From positions 1 through 64,000 of the forward strand of contig JAIUPK010000006.1 in assembly GCA_020160915.1 (NCBI GenBank): 64,000 nt of DNA, in the 5' to 3' direction. Numbering within the stretch: position 1 is the stretch's first letter; the number at the start of each line of letters is the position of its first letter. A model generated the notes under the pieces. It did not search any database and was not told the origin of the DNA. It saw only the letters and a program-made list of their open reading frames with translations. The stretch comes from Actinomycetota bacterium. GTDB lineage: Bacteria; Actinomycetota; Actinomycetes; Actinomycetales; Microbacteriaceae. Both the position numbers and the translations under genes were made by a program. Positions 42,364-50,280 of this stretch are shown piece after piece.

Positions 42364-43218
42364 ATGCAGAGTCGCCGAATTGGGAACGTCACCGTCAGTG
42401 CCATCGGCCTCGGGGGGATGCCGCTGTCCATCGACGGGCGACCGGATCGCGAACAGGCGCTCGCGACCATCCTCGCCGCCATCGACTCGGGGGTGACGCT
42501 CATCGACACCGCCGACTCCTACACGATGGAGATCGACGGCCAGGGCCACAACGAGTTGCTCATCGCCGAGGCGCTCAGGCTGCGGCCGACGGAGGCCAAG
42601 AACATCCTCGTCGCCACCAAGGGCGGGCTCATCTACCGCACCGGCCGCCCGTGGGATCGCAACGGCAAGCCCGAGTACCTGCGCCAGGCGGCGATCGACT
42701 CCGCCCGCCGGCTCGGGGTCGAATCGATCGGGCTCTACCAGTACCACCGGCAGGACTACACGGTGGCGTATACCGACTCCCTCGGTGCGATGAAGGACCT
42801 GCTCGACGAGGGCCTCATCCAGATGGCAGGTATCTCCAACGCCATCACCGAGCAGATCGCGCTGTTCAACGAGATCCTCGACGGTCGGCTCGTGTCGGTG
42901 CAGAACCGGTTCTCGCCGATCTTCCAGTCCAGCCGCCCCGAGCTCGACTACACCGTCGAGCACGGCATGGCGTTCCTGCCCTGGAGCCCGCTCGGTGGCA
43001 TCGGCAACGGTTCGGAGGTGTTCGACTCGTCCGCCTTCGCGGCCGTCGGCGCCGAGCTCGGCGTCAGCGCACAGCAGGTCGCGCTGGCGTGGGAGCTGTC
43101 GCTCGGAGACTCTGTGATACCCATTCCCGGGGCATCCAGGCCCGCATCGGCCGCCGACTCGGCCCTCGCATCGGAACTGGTGCTCACGCCGGAGCAGTTG
43201 GCGCGGTTGGGCGCGTAG
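42364..43218 (+). CDS. aldo/keto reductase
   Basis: This AKR of 284 residues is shorter than the 324-residue one at 6348. VTLIDTADSY carries the Asp and Tyr, LVATKGGLIY the Lys, and GLYQYHRQDY the His. Its C-terminal cofactor loop IPIPGASRPASAADS is typical. It is a single gene, divergent from ThrE, and ends before a hairpin at 43252-43281. The substrate is unknown. Confidence 0.86.
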   Translation: MQSRRIGNVTVSAIGLGGMPLSIDGRPDREQALATILAAIDSGVTLIDTADSYTMEIDGQGHNELLIAEALRLRPTEAKNILVATKGGLIYRTGRPWDRNGKPEYLRQAAIDSARRLGVESIGLYQYHRQDYTVAYTDSLGAMKDLLDEGLIQMAGISNAITEQIALFNEILDGRLVSVQNRFSPIFQSSRPELDYTVEHGMAFLPWSPLGGIGNGSEVFDSSAFAAVGAELGVSAQQVALAWELSLGDSVIPIPGASRPASAADSALASELVLTPEQLARLGA

Positions 43219-43251
43219 GGCGCCTTCGAAGCGACGCACCAGCACTCACGA

Positions 43252-43281
43252 AAGAAGCCCCCGCAATCGCGAGGGCTTCTT
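43252..43281. terminator. hairpin terminator after aldo/keto reductase gene
   Basis: AAGAAGCCC and GGGCTTCTT form a perfect 9-bp stem with a 12-base loop, 33 bases after the reductase stop. The flanking T/A-rich ends allow termination in either direction. Confidence 0.65.
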
Positions 43282-43287
43282 CATGCG

Positions 43288-43306
43288 TGGCAAGTGAGGG
43301 ATTCGA
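43288..43306 (-). repeat. partial duplicate of the tRNA-Tyr 3' end
   Basis: TGGCAAGTGAGGGATTCGA is identical to positions 43493-43511, the 3' end of tRNA-Tyr plus the base that follows, in the same orientation and about 205 bases away. Both copies are followed on the minus strand by a hairpin terminator. This fits an attachment-site-like direct repeat or a decayed tandem tRNA. Confidence 0.65.
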
Positions 43307-43459
43307 CGCCCAACCGGTGCCGCCGGCCCATCGCGCGCAAGTACATCGCGTTGTGGATTCGACTCCCCTACTGAGCCGCCTCCACATTGCTGCGCAATGC
43401 GCCGGACTGCTCAGCGGGGGCCCACCAAGGGGTTCTCATGCCGCATCGCTCATCACGCG

Positions 43460-43486
43460 AAAAAGCCCCGCATAAAGCGGGGCTCT
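43460..43486 (-). terminator. intrinsic terminator of tRNA-Tyr
   Basis: On the minus strand AGCCCCGC pairs with GCGGGGCT around loop TTTAT and is followed by TTTTTCG. It begins about 9 bases after the tRNA 3' end. This is a classical Rho-independent terminator. Confidence 0.85.
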
Positions 43487-43492
43487 TTCGAG

Positions 43493-43574
43493 TGGCAAGT
43501 GAGGGATTCGAACCCCCGAAGTTGAAAACGGCTGATTTACAGTCAGCTCCCTTTGGCCGCTTGGGTAACTTGCC
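43493..43574 (-). tRNA. tRNA-Tyr (anticodon GTA)
   Basis: On the minus strand the acceptor GGCAAGT pairs with ACTTGCC. The anticodon stem CTGAC/TCAG-type arm encloses CTGTAAA with anticodon GTA. The long variable arm and GGTTCGAATCC T-arm are as expected for a class II bacterial tRNA-Tyr. Length is 82 bases, without an encoded CCA. Confidence 0.94.
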
Positions 43575-43700
43575 GGGGCGCCTCCGACCACATGTGATCA
43601 TCTGTCCGAACGCGCTGAACAAGAATACAAGGTCTGCGAGCGATGTGTGACCAGCCGCGAGCGCGGATAGGATCGGGGAGACCCAAGGAAGGTTCACGCG

Positions 43701-44729
43701 ATGCCGGGAATCAACGAGGTCGCGCGCCTTGCCGGAGTGTCGACTGCCACGGTGTCCCGCGCGCTCAGCGGCAACGGCCATGTTGCGCAGGAGACCAAGG
43801 AGCGGGTGCTCGCCGCCGCCCTCGAACTCGAGTACGTGGTGTCCTCCAATGCGTCGAGCTTGGCGACCGGCCGCATGAAGAACGTGGGCGTGGTCATCCC
43901 GTTCCTCAATCGCTGGTACTACGGCGCGGTCATCGAGGGCGCCGAGAGCGCGCTGCTCAGCCACGGCTACGACCTCACCCTCTACAACCTGGCCGGCGGC
44001 GGCGGGGAACGCACCAGCGTGTTCGAGCACTTCCTGCTGCGTAAGCGAGTGGATGCCGTCATCGCCATCGCCCTCGAACTCACCGAGGGCGAGGTGGGCA
44101 GGCTGCACGATCTCGCGAAACCGATGGTGGTGGTGGGCGGTTCCATCGACGGCGTGCGCACGCTCAGCATCGACGACATCGGCGTTGCCCGGCTGGCCAC
44201 CGATCACCTGATCTCGCTCGGGCACCGCGCGATCGCCCACATCGGCGGAAACCGTGCGTCTGAGATGGACTTCCACGTGCCCAGCAAGCGACGAGTGGGC
44301 TACGAGCAGGCACTCACCGCTGCGGGCATCCCGATCGACACTGCACTGTTCCAGGCCGCCGACTTCACCCTTCAGGGCGGATACGCGGCGGCGAAGCAGC
44401 TGCTGGGTGACCCGCGGTCACGCCCGACGGCGGTGTTCGTGGCATCCGATGAGATGGCCATCGGCACCATTCTCGCGGCGCGCGACCTCGGGCTGACGGT
44501 GCCCGACGACATCTCGGTGATCGGCGTCGACGACCACGAGCTGAGCGAGTTCTTCGGGCTGTCGACGATCGCGCAGTTCCCTGCGCTTCAGGGCCGCATG
44601 GCCGTCGACATCGTCATGGACCAGCTGCACCCCGGCCACCGCGACCTCGCGCTCACCAACACGCCGCTGCCGTACGAGCTCATCGTGCGCTCGAGCACCG
44701 CTCGACCCACGAGCCGCAAGTCGACCTGA
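43701..44729 (+). CDS. LacI family transcriptional regulator
   Basis: This 342-residue regulator has an N-terminal LacI HTH (INEVARLAGVSTATVSRALSGNGHVAQETKERVLAAALELEYV, residues 4-46) and a periplasmic-binding-protein-like effector domain (VGVVIPFLNRWYYGAVIEGAE, then AVFVASDEMAIG and DISVIGVDDHE). The effector is probably a sugar. No transporter or sugar gene is adjacent. The LacI-type operator at 385-398 is 43 kb away, so a link is only possible, not shown. Its stop codon lies inside the VapBC operator at 44727-44754. Confidence 0.88.
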   Translation: MPGINEVARLAGVSTATVSRALSGNGHVAQETKERVLAAALELEYVVSSNASSLATGRMKNVGVVIPFLNRWYYGAVIEGAESALLSHGYDLTLYNLAGGGGERTSVFEHFLLRKRVDAVIAIALELTEGEVGRLHDLAKPMVVVGGSIDGVRTLSIDDIGVARLATDHLISLGHRAIAHIGGNRASEMDFHVPSKRRVGYEQALTAAGIPIDTALFQAADFTLQGGYAAAKQLLGDPRSRPTAVFVASDEMAIGTILAARDLGLTVPDDISVIGVDDHELSEFFGLSTIAQFPALQGRMAVDIVMDQLHPGHRDLALTNTPLPYELIVRSSTARPTSRKST

Positions 44730-44754
44730 TATCACTTCTGCCGCAGTGATATCA
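44727..44754. promoter_or_regulatory. VapBC autoregulatory operator
   Basis: TGATATCACT (44727-44736) and AGTGATATCA (44745-44754) form a perfect 10-bp inverted repeat with an 8-base spacer, ending 7 bases before the antitoxin ATG. Each arm also contains the self-complementary TGATATCA, as expected for paired ribbon-helix-helix dimers. The TGA of the lacI gene is the first three bases. Confidence 0.75.
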
Positions 44755-44761
44755 TCGCCGG

Positions 44762-45079
44762 ATGAAGCAACTGCTCCTGCGCGTTCCCGACGAGTTGCAC
44801 GCTCGGCTCACCGCTCAGGCGCGCGCCAAAGGCACGTCGGTGAACGCGCTCGCGAACGACATCCTCGGGCTCGGAATCGACCCGACTAACCTGTCGCGCA
44901 CCGACCGGCTGCGGCTCAAACTAATGGAGATCGGCGAGATCCGCGGTTCAGGTCGGCTCCCGCCGTCGCCGTCGCCGCAGCTCTTGTCCGACCTTGAGGC
45001 GATTCGCGCGACGCCGCCGGAACTGGACGAGATCGACGAACTCATCGCCTGGCAGCGCGGCAAGGGCCGCTGGCCGTGA
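44762..45079 (+). CDS. vapB: VapB-type ribbon-helix-helix antitoxin
   Basis: This 105-residue protein has an N-terminal ribbon-helix-helix fold (KQLLLRVPDELHARLTAQARAKGTSVNALANDIL), like Arc/FitA antitoxins. A C-terminal tail, PELDEIDELIAWQRGKGRWP, presumably wraps the toxin. It overlaps the toxin gene by 4 bases. The palindrome just upstream is the probable binding site for the VapBC complex. The very short leader suggests a leaderless or near-leaderless transcript. Confidence 0.85.
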   Translation: MKQLLLRVPDELHARLTAQARAKGTSVNALANDILGLGIDPTNLSRTDRLRLKLMEIGEIRGSGRLPPSPSPQLLSDLEAIRATPPELDEIDELIAWQRGKGRWP

Positions 45080-45519
45080 TCGCGTACCTCGACTCATCGG
45101 CCGTGGTGCGGTCATACCTGACGGATGAGGCTCACGGTGCCTCCCCCAGCAATCTGATCCGCGACTCCGACATCACCACGGTGACCGGCTCGTGGACCCG
45201 GATCGAGGCCACGAGCGCATTCGTTCGTGCGGAGCGCACCGGCCGCTTCGTCTTCGCCGAACTCGAGGCGGCCTTCCTGCGAGACACGGATCCTGTCGGC
45301 GGCACCCTGCTCATCGTCGACGTCAGCCAAGCCGAAATCGAACTGATCGCCCTGCGAGTGGTGCGCGAGTACGGGCTGCGGGCGATGGATGCCTGGCAGC
45401 TCGCGTGCGCCCACCTCACATTCGAGGCTCTCGCAGAACCACACGAACAGGTCGCATTCGTCACACGCGACGCCGAACAGGCGCGGGTCGCACGCGAGTG
45501 GGGTTACCTCTTGATCTAG
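45076..45519 (+). CDS. vapC: VapC-type PIN-domain ribonuclease toxin
   Basis: This 147-residue PIN protein is expected to cleave a structured RNA such as a tRNA or rRNA loop. The acidic residues expected in PIN domains are present: YLDSSAVV (Asp6), TRIEATSAF (Glu near residue 45), RAMDAWQLACA (Asp near residue 109) and VTRDAEQ (Asp near residue 130). The start is GTG at 45076, overlapping vapB (GTGA). The last 4 bases overlap the convergent transglycosylase gene. The pair looks intact. Confidence 0.88.
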   Translation: MIAYLDSSAVVRSYLTDEAHGASPSNLIRDSDITTVTGSWTRIEATSAFVRAERTGRFVFAELEAAFLRDTDPVGGTLLIVDVSQAEIELIALRVVREYGLRAMDAWQLACAHLTFEALAEPHEQVAFVTRDAEQARVAREWGYLLI

Positions 45520-46268
45520 CCGGTGACGGATGCCGCGGCATCCGCATACCGCTGGGCCGCCTCGGCGACGTCCCGCAGGTACACGTCGCCAGCGTTGTAC
45601 GAGGCGATCGCGCTCAGCCAGCCTTCGTCGGTGGACATGCCGCCGCTGGCGTGGCACAGGTAGTCGCCGGCCGCGACTGCGGCGTCGTAGAAGTTCTGCG
45701 GGTCGGTGGTTCCGTCGCCCTCGGCGTCGAACACCCAGCTGCGCCAGGTCTGCGGGATGATCTGCATCGGCCCGACCGCGCGGTCGTGTTCGGCGTCGCC
45801 GTCGAGCTCTCCACCGTCGGTGTCGGGGATGAGCACCACCCCATCGCCGTTGAGTGCGACGCCGTAGATGGGCGGGCGGACGACACCGTCGTCACCGGCT
45901 GCCGAGCCGTCGTGGCGGCCGTGGTCGCTCTCGACGAGACCGATCGCCGCGAGGGTGTTCCAGGAGATTCCGCACTCGGGGAAGTTCCACTCGGCGCCCA
46001 GCGCACCGCCCGCGTACGCGATGACGGCGGTGACGGGGATGCCCGTCGCGTCTGAGATCCTCTGCGCCCACTCGCGGTCTACAAGGCCGGGTAGTCCGGG
46101 GCCGGGCTCCGCGGCGAGGGCGGGCGCGGGGGCTGCCTGCGGCACGACGACAGGCGTGGCATCCGGCCCATCGCCTGCCCGCGGAGTCGCGAACACGACG
46201 AACGCCACGACGGCGGCGACGACCAGCGCGGCCGCCCCGGCGCTCGGAAGCACCCATCGACGATTCAC
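45516..46268 (-). CDS. lytic transglycosylase domain protein, membrane-anchored
   Basis: This 250-residue protein has an N-terminal membrane anchor ([21 protein letters not shown]) and an extracellular SLT-like domain. [12 protein letters not shown] carries the catalytic Glu near residue 114, followed by [13 protein letters not shown] and a later [16 protein letters not shown]. It is predicted to cleave peptidoglycan glycan strands, forming anhydro-muramyl ends. It converges with vapC and is divergent from the yajQ gene. Confidence 0.85.
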   Translation of the reverse strand: MNRRWVLPSAGAAALVVAAVVAFVVFATPRAGDGPDATPVVVPQAAPAPALAAEPGPGLPGLVDREWAQRISDATGIPVTAVIAYAGGALGAEWNFPECGISWNTLAAIGLVESDHGRHDGSAAGDDGVVRPPIYGVALNGDGVVLIPDTDGGELDGDAEHDRAVGPMQIIPQTWRSWVFDAEGDGTTDPQNFYDAAVAAGDYLCHASGGMSTDEGWLSAIASYNAGDVYLRDVAEAAQRYADAAASVTG

Positions 46269-46331
46269 CCTGCCGTTCTATCACGTGGGCCTGAACGCCC
46301 CCGTGGAGCCCGTCGCCGATACCATGGGCGC

Positions 46332-46820
46332 ATGGCAGATTCCACATTCGACATCGTCAGCAAGGTCGACAAGATGGAGGCGGATAACGCCGTCAACCAG
46401 GCCCAGAAGGAGATCGCCACCCGCTACGACTTCAAAGGCGTCGGCGCCTCGGTCGAGTGGAGCGGCGAGAAGCTGCTGCTCAAGGCCAGCGCCGAGGAAC
46501 GCGTGAAGGCCGTGCTCGAGGTGCTCGAGCAGAAGTTCATCAAGCGCGGCATCTCGCTGCGCAGCCTGGACTCGGGCGATCCCTACGCCAGCGGCAAGGA
46601 GTACCGCATCGAGGTGAGCCTGAAGAACGGCATCTCCTCGGAGGACGCGAAGAAGGTCGCCAAGATCATCCGCGAGGAGGGCCCCAAGTCGGTCAAGGCG
46701 CAGATCCAGGGCGACGAGCTACGGGTGCAGTCCAAGAGCCGTGACGACCTGCAGGCGACCATGGCGCTACTCAAGGGCAAGGACCTCGACGTCGACCTGC
46801 AGTTCGTCAACTTCCGGTAG
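46332..46820 (+). CDS. yajQ: YajQ family nucleotide-binding protein
   Basis: This 162-residue UPF0234 protein matches throughout: [57 protein letters not shown], and the C-terminal DLQFVNFR. Family members bind cyclic di-GMP or nucleotides and RNA, with roles that differ between bacteria. It is followed after 6 bases by the cardiolipin synthase gene and probably forms an operon with it. Confidence 0.93.
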   Translation: MADSTFDIVSKVDKMEADNAVNQAQKEIATRYDFKGVGASVEWSGEKLLLKASAEERVKAVLEVLEQKFIKRGISLRSLDSGDPYASGKEYRIEVSLKNGISSEDAKKVAKIIREEGPKSVKAQIQGDELRVQSKSRDDLQATMALLKGKDLDVDLQFVNFR

Positions 46821-46826
46821 CCCCGC

Positions 46827-48302
46827 GTGGATGACTCGAACGGCATAACGCTCGACTTCAACCTCTCGCTGGCCACGATTCTCGTGATCGTGGACTTCGT
46901 CGTGCGCGTGCTCGCGATCATCTACGTGCCCCGCAACCGCCGCCCCCAGACGGCGCTGGCCTGGCTGCTGGCGATCTTCTTCATCCCCTACGTCGGCATC
47001 CTGCTGTTCCTGCTGGTCGGCAATTCGAAGCTGCCCCGGGGGCGCCGTCGCAAGCAGGAGGAGATCAACCAGTACATCGTCGAGGGCACCGAGGGCATGG
47101 AGGACGTCAAGCGCGAACCACCATGGCCCGACTGGCTCGAGCCGATCGTCGAACTCAACCGCAACCTCGGCGCGATGCCGCTCGTCGGCGGCAATAACGC
47201 TGAACTGCTGCCCGACTACGAGAAGTCGCTTCAGGCGATGACGGATGCCGTCGGCGAAGCCACTAAGTCGGTGCACGTCGAGTTCTACATCCTGTCGCTC
47301 GACCACACGACCGCGCCCTTCTTCGACGCGCTGGAGGCTGCCGTCAAGCGCGGAGTCGACGTGCGTGTGCTGCTCGACCACATCGCATCCATTCGCTCGG
47401 TTGGCTACCGCAAGACCGCGAGACGACTCACGAAGATGGGCGCGCAGTGGCACTACATGCTGCCCGTGCGACCGCTGCGCGGACAGTGGCAGCGCCCCGA
47501 CCTGCGCAACCACCGCAAGCTGCTCATCGTCGACGGCAAGGTCGGCTTCACGGGATCGCAGAACTTCATCGACTCCAGCTACAACAAGAAGGGCAACATC
47601 CGTCGAGGTCTGCACTGGAAGGACCTCATGGTGCGCTTCGAGGGACCGATCGTCGCCGGTATCGACGCCCTCTTCGCCACCGACTGGTACTGCGAGACCG
47701 ACGAACTGATCCTGCGCGAGCACGATGTTCCCCGCCCGGTGAAGGAGAGTCCGATCGACGCGCAGGTCGTGCCGAGCGGACCCGGCTTCGAGGGGGAGAA
47801 CAACCTCAGGCTGTTCAACGCGCTCGTGTACGCCGCCACCAAGCAGGTCATCATCACGAGCCCCTACTTCGTGCCCGACGGGTCGATGCTCTACGCGATC
47901 ACCACGGCGGCGCAGAGTGGGCTGGACGTGCAGCTGTTCGCCTCGGAGATCGGGGATCAGGCGGTCGTCTACCACGCCCAGCGCAGCTACTACGAGGAAC
48001 TGCTGCGCGCGGGTGTGCGCATCTGGCTGTACAAGGCGCCCACCGTGCTGCACGCGAAGTTCTTCACGATCGATGACGAGGTCGCGGTGGTCGGGTCGAG
48101 CAACATGGACATGCGCTCGTTTGCACTCGACCTCGAGATCTCGGTGATGGTGAGGGGCAAGACCATCATCGATGACCTGCACGAACTGCAGGAGCAGTAC
48201 CGCGAGAACAGTCGCGAGCTGACCCTCGACGAGTGGATGACGCGCTCCCGCGTCGCGGCGACGTTCGACAACGTGGCGCGCCTCGCCGCCACGCTGCAGT
48301 AA
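46827..48302 (+). CDS. cls: cardiolipin synthase (phospholipase D-type)
   Basis: This membrane enzyme has 491 residues and joins phosphatidylglycerol units to cardiolipin. Two N-terminal membrane helices (LATILVIVDFVVRVLAIIYV and ALAWLLAIFFIPYVGILLFLLVG) precede two PLD domains. The HKD motifs are NHRKLLIVDGKVGFTGSQN near residue 228 and LHAKFFTIDDEVAVVGSSNMDMRSF near residue 408. The start is GTG at 46827. Length and motifs are normal. Confidence 0.92.
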   Translation: MDDSNGITLDFNLSLATILVIVDFVVRVLAIIYVPRNRRPQTALAWLLAIFFIPYVGILLFLLVGNSKLPRGRRRKQEEINQYIVEGTEGMEDVKREPPWPDWLEPIVELNRNLGAMPLVGGNNAELLPDYEKSLQAMTDAVGEATKSVHVEFYILSLDHTTAPFFDALEAAVKRGVDVRVLLDHIASIRSVGYRKTARRLTKMGAQWHYMLPVRPLRGQWQRPDLRNHRKLLIVDGKVGFTGSQNFIDSSYNKKGNIRRGLHWKDLMVRFEGPIVAGIDALFATDWYCETDELILREHDVPRPVKESPIDAQVVPSGPGFEGENNLRLFNALVYAATKQVIITSPYFVPDGSMLYAITTAAQSGLDVQLFASEIGDQAVVYHAQRSYYEELLRAGVRIWLYKAPTVLHAKFFTIDDEVAVVGSSNMDMRSFALDLEISVMVRGKTIIDDLHELQEQYRENSRELTLDEWMTRSRVAATFDNVARLAATLQ

Positions 48303-48327
48303 CGCGCAGGCGCTGAGGCTCCGCGCG

Positions 48328-49041
48328 CTAGTCCTTCAGCGCTTCGAGTTCCTCGGTCACGTACTCGTCGTCGGGGCGTAGCACGAGCAGGCGCTCCTGG
48401 ATGGCGCGAGCCTCGTCCCGGCGTCCCAGCGAGCGCAGCGCGCGGGCGATGGACCACTGGGCGATCTGCTGCTGGTCTTCGCTGCCGTGGGCTTGCGCCG
48501 CGGCATCCGCCGCCTCGAACTCGGCGAGCGCCTCGGAGTAGCGACCGGCGTCATGGTGAAGCCAGCCGAGGTTGTTGTGCAGAGCGATGAGCCAGCGGTG
48601 GGTGCGGGGGTCAGCGGATGCCTCGGCGAGCGCCACGCCGCGAGCAGCCCACTGGGCCGAACCCCCGCGGTCGGCGATCGCGAGCATGTGCAGGGCATCG
48701 ACGGCGAGGAAGTCGTCGTGCGCGGACCGCGCGAGTTCGAGCGCCTGCTCGAAGAACGGAATGGCCTGCTCCGGATGCCCGGACGAGTTGCGCCGACGCC
48801 CCCGCTCGAGCGCCACACGGGCCCGCACCACGAGGTCGTCGGAGGCGATGGAGCCGAGCAGCGCGTCCGCGTCATCACCCTGGCCCCCGAGGCCCAGCGC
48901 GCGGGCCAGCTGCGTGCGCAGCTCGTCGGCCGCGATCGCTGGGGCGGACGCGATCTCGGCGCGGAAACGGTCGGCGCTGGCCGCGGCATCCGCGAAGTCC
49001 CAGAGTTCGTCGAGGCGTGCGGGGTCGAGTCGATCGGTCAC
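48328..49041 (-). CDS. tetratricopeptide repeat protein
   Basis: This 237-residue soluble protein is rich in Ala/Leu helices, with several TPR-like units (PEQAIPFFEQALELARSAHD, ALHNNLGWLHHDAGRYSEALAEFEAADAAAQAHG, IARALRSLGRRDEARAIQERLLVLRPDDEYVTEELEAL). It is probably a protein-interaction scaffold. No partner is evident; the neighbours are cls (convergent) and a MarR gene. The function is unknown. Confidence 0.8.
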   Translation of the reverse strand: MTDRLDPARLDELWDFADAAASADRFRAEIASAPAIAADELRTQLARALGLGGQGDDADALLGSIASDDLVVRARVALERGRRRNSSGHPEQAIPFFEQALELARSAHDDFLAVDALHMLAIADRGGSAQWAARGVALAEASADPRTHRWLIALHNNLGWLHHDAGRYSEALAEFEAADAAAQAHGSEDQQQIAQWSIARALRSLGRRDEARAIQERLLVLRPDDEYVTEELEALKD

Positions 49042-49092
49042 GCGACCAGCGTAACCGGCACCACGGGCGGCCCAGCGCCTCGCCCGACCCCG

Positions 49093-49173
49093 GCCAAATG
49101 AAGGAGATGTCGGCGTTTCGCCCGCACACGATGGGATGCGCGGGGTGTCGCGCGAAGATCTCCTTCATTTGGC
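49093..49173. repeat. perfect 16-bp inverted repeat, intergenic
   Basis: GCCAAATGAAGGAGAT (49093-49108) and ATCTCCTTCATTTGGC (49158-49173) are perfect reverse complements separated by 49 bases. The element sits between the TPR and MarR genes in an otherwise feature-free gap (49042-49250). It could be a small mobile or REP-like element, a long hairpin RNA, or paired protein-binding sites. Confidence 0.75.
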
Positions 49174-49250
49174 GGGCGTGCCAATCGTGGTGGCCACGGG
49201 CGAGGAGGCGTTGCTCAGCCGGCGACGGAATCCCCCGCCGGCCACCGGCG

Positions 49251-49745
49251 TTACACGGTGCGGGCGCGCACCCGTCGTCCGCGCAGGTCGTCGATGCCGC
49301 CGACCGCGTCGATCAGGGCGGCGAGCGCACCCTTGGCGGTGGCAAGAGTGTCGTCGCCGAGCGCCTCGACGAGTTTCGCCTCGAGCTGGGCACGCGCTGC
49401 GCGGCCTGACTCGACGACCTCGCGGCCCGCGTCGGTGAGCGTCACCCGACGAACCCGCTGGTCGCCCTCCTCACCCTCGCGCTGCACCAGCCCGAGGGTC
49501 TCGAGCTCGACCACGGACTTCGACGCGGCCTGCTGGGTGACGCCCATGCGTGACGCGAGCTCGGTGACGGTCGGTGAGCCGGCGACCAGATGCTGGATGA
49601 GGTAGCCGTGCGCGGTGCGCACGAAGGGATGCCCACGCTCGCGAACCCTCTGCAGCAGGTACTCCGAACTCAGGTCGCCCGCGAGCGTGGCGAGGGTCGC
49701 CAGGTCGATGGACTCCGGTTCGATGCTCTGGGCTGTGATCGTCAT
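49251..49745 (-). CDS. MarR family transcriptional regulator
   Basis: This 164-residue regulator has a winged HTH (GSPTVTELASRMGVTQQAASKSVVELETLGLVQREG, about residues 65-100) and the RVRRVTLTDAGREVVESGR wing. The ATG at 49745 is chosen because the extension to 49766 has no ribosome site and would enter the operator. It is divergent from the SnoaL-like gene at 49797; the intergenic region holds two tandem palindromes, the typical layout for autoregulation. Confidence 0.87.
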   Translation of the reverse strand: MTITAQSIEPESIDLATLATLAGDLSSEYLLQRVRERGHPFVRTAHGYLIQHLVAGSPTVTELASRMGVTQQAASKSVVELETLGLVQREGEEGDQRVRRVTLTDAGREVVESGRAARAQLEAKLVEALGDDTLATAKGALAALIDAVGGIDDLRGRRVRARTV

Positions 49746-49759
49746 GGTTCCACTGTAGC

Positions 49760-49790
49760 TTGACAACCTTGGTTGTACAACTTATGTTGT
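49760..49790 (+). promoter_or_regulatory. sigma70-like promoter overlapped by tandem MarR boxes
   Basis: TTGACA (49760-49765) and TATGTT (49783-49788) are spaced by 17 bases and point to the SnoaL-like gene. Two adjacent 14-base palindromes, ACAACCTTGGTTGT (49763-49776) and ACAACTTATGTTGT (49777-49790), cover them. Binding by the divergent MarR protein would block this promoter. Confidence 0.7.
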
Positions 49791-49796
49791 GTTTTC

Positions 49797-50192
49797 ATGA
49801 TCGATACGACCACCGCTGTGACCGCCCTGCATACCGCGCTGACCGCAGGCCAGCACGGCGACGACCTGCGTGAACTCTTCACGCCGGATGCCACCACCAC
49901 AGAGCACCCCAACGCCCTCAACCCGCGCGGCCGCACCAGCACGCTCGCCGAGATGCTCGCGGCTTCAGAGGCCGGCGCTGGGCTACTCGCCTGGCAGCGC
50001 TACGACGCACACACCCTCGCCGAACACGGCACGACCGTCGTCGCGCGCCTGACCTGGACCGGCGAAGTGGCCCGCGACGCGGGTCCGTTCCGCGAAGGGC
50101 AACGGCTCACCGCGCACATCGCCCAGTTCGCCGAGGTCGAGGGTGGGCGCATCCGGTCGATCGAGACGTTTGACTGCTATGAGGCGTTCTAG
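49797..50192 (+). CDS. SnoaL/NTF2-like protein
   Basis: This 131-residue NTF2-fold protein shows TAGQHGDDLRELFTPDATTTEHPNALNPRGRT, LAWQRYDAHTLAEHGTTVVARLTWTGEV and AHIAQFAEVEGGRIRSIETFDCYEAF, typical of SnoaL-like polyketide-cyclase-fold proteins of unknown reaction. The ATG at 49797 lies only about 9 bases past the likely -10 box, so the transcript may be leaderless. It is probably induced when the MarR ligand, often a phenolic or an oxidant, is present. Confidence 0.78.
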   Translation: MIDTTTAVTALHTALTAGQHGDDLRELFTPDATTTEHPNALNPRGRTSTLAEMLAASEAGAGLLAWQRYDAHTLAEHGTTVVARLTWTGEVARDAGPFREGQRLTAHIAQFAEVEGGRIRSIETFDCYEAF

Positions 50193-50204
50193 ACCGAGAG
50201 GACA

Positions 50205-50280
50205 GGTCTCGATACGCGGCTGCGCCGCTACTCGACCGGCTGAGGGCGCCGCTACTCGACCAGCGGATTACTCGACCGGT
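50205..50280. repeat. hairpin repeat (REP-like), one full and two partial copies
   Basis: GGTCTCGATACGCGG-loop-CCGCTACTCGACC (50205-50237) is followed by partial GCTACTCGACC units near 50250-50261 and 50269-50277. The last one supplies the final codons and stop of the leftward fprA gene (ending at 50268). Confidence 0.7.

Larger units (their letters stand above)
43219..43492. other. non-coding stretch with two terminators and a tRNA-Tyr 3'-end copy
   Basis: No protein gene is evident. The stretch holds a hairpin at 43252-43281, a 19-base exact copy of the tRNA-Tyr 3' end at 43288-43306, and degenerate sequence including another T-arm-like GGATTCGACTCCCC near 43353-43366. The tRNA terminator lies at 43460-43486. 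It reads like the remains of a second tRNA gene or an attachment-site duplication. Confidence 0.6.

Noticed and set aside
41029..43245. An N-terminal extension of the ThrE gene to 738 residues
   Set aside because: The extra part is antisense to the aldo/keto reductase at 42364-43218, and the GTG at 42270 has a good ribosome site.
43301..43460. A second functional tRNA between the two terminators
   Set aside because: Only a 3'-end copy and a T-arm-like piece are seen; no anticodon or D-arm can be folded.
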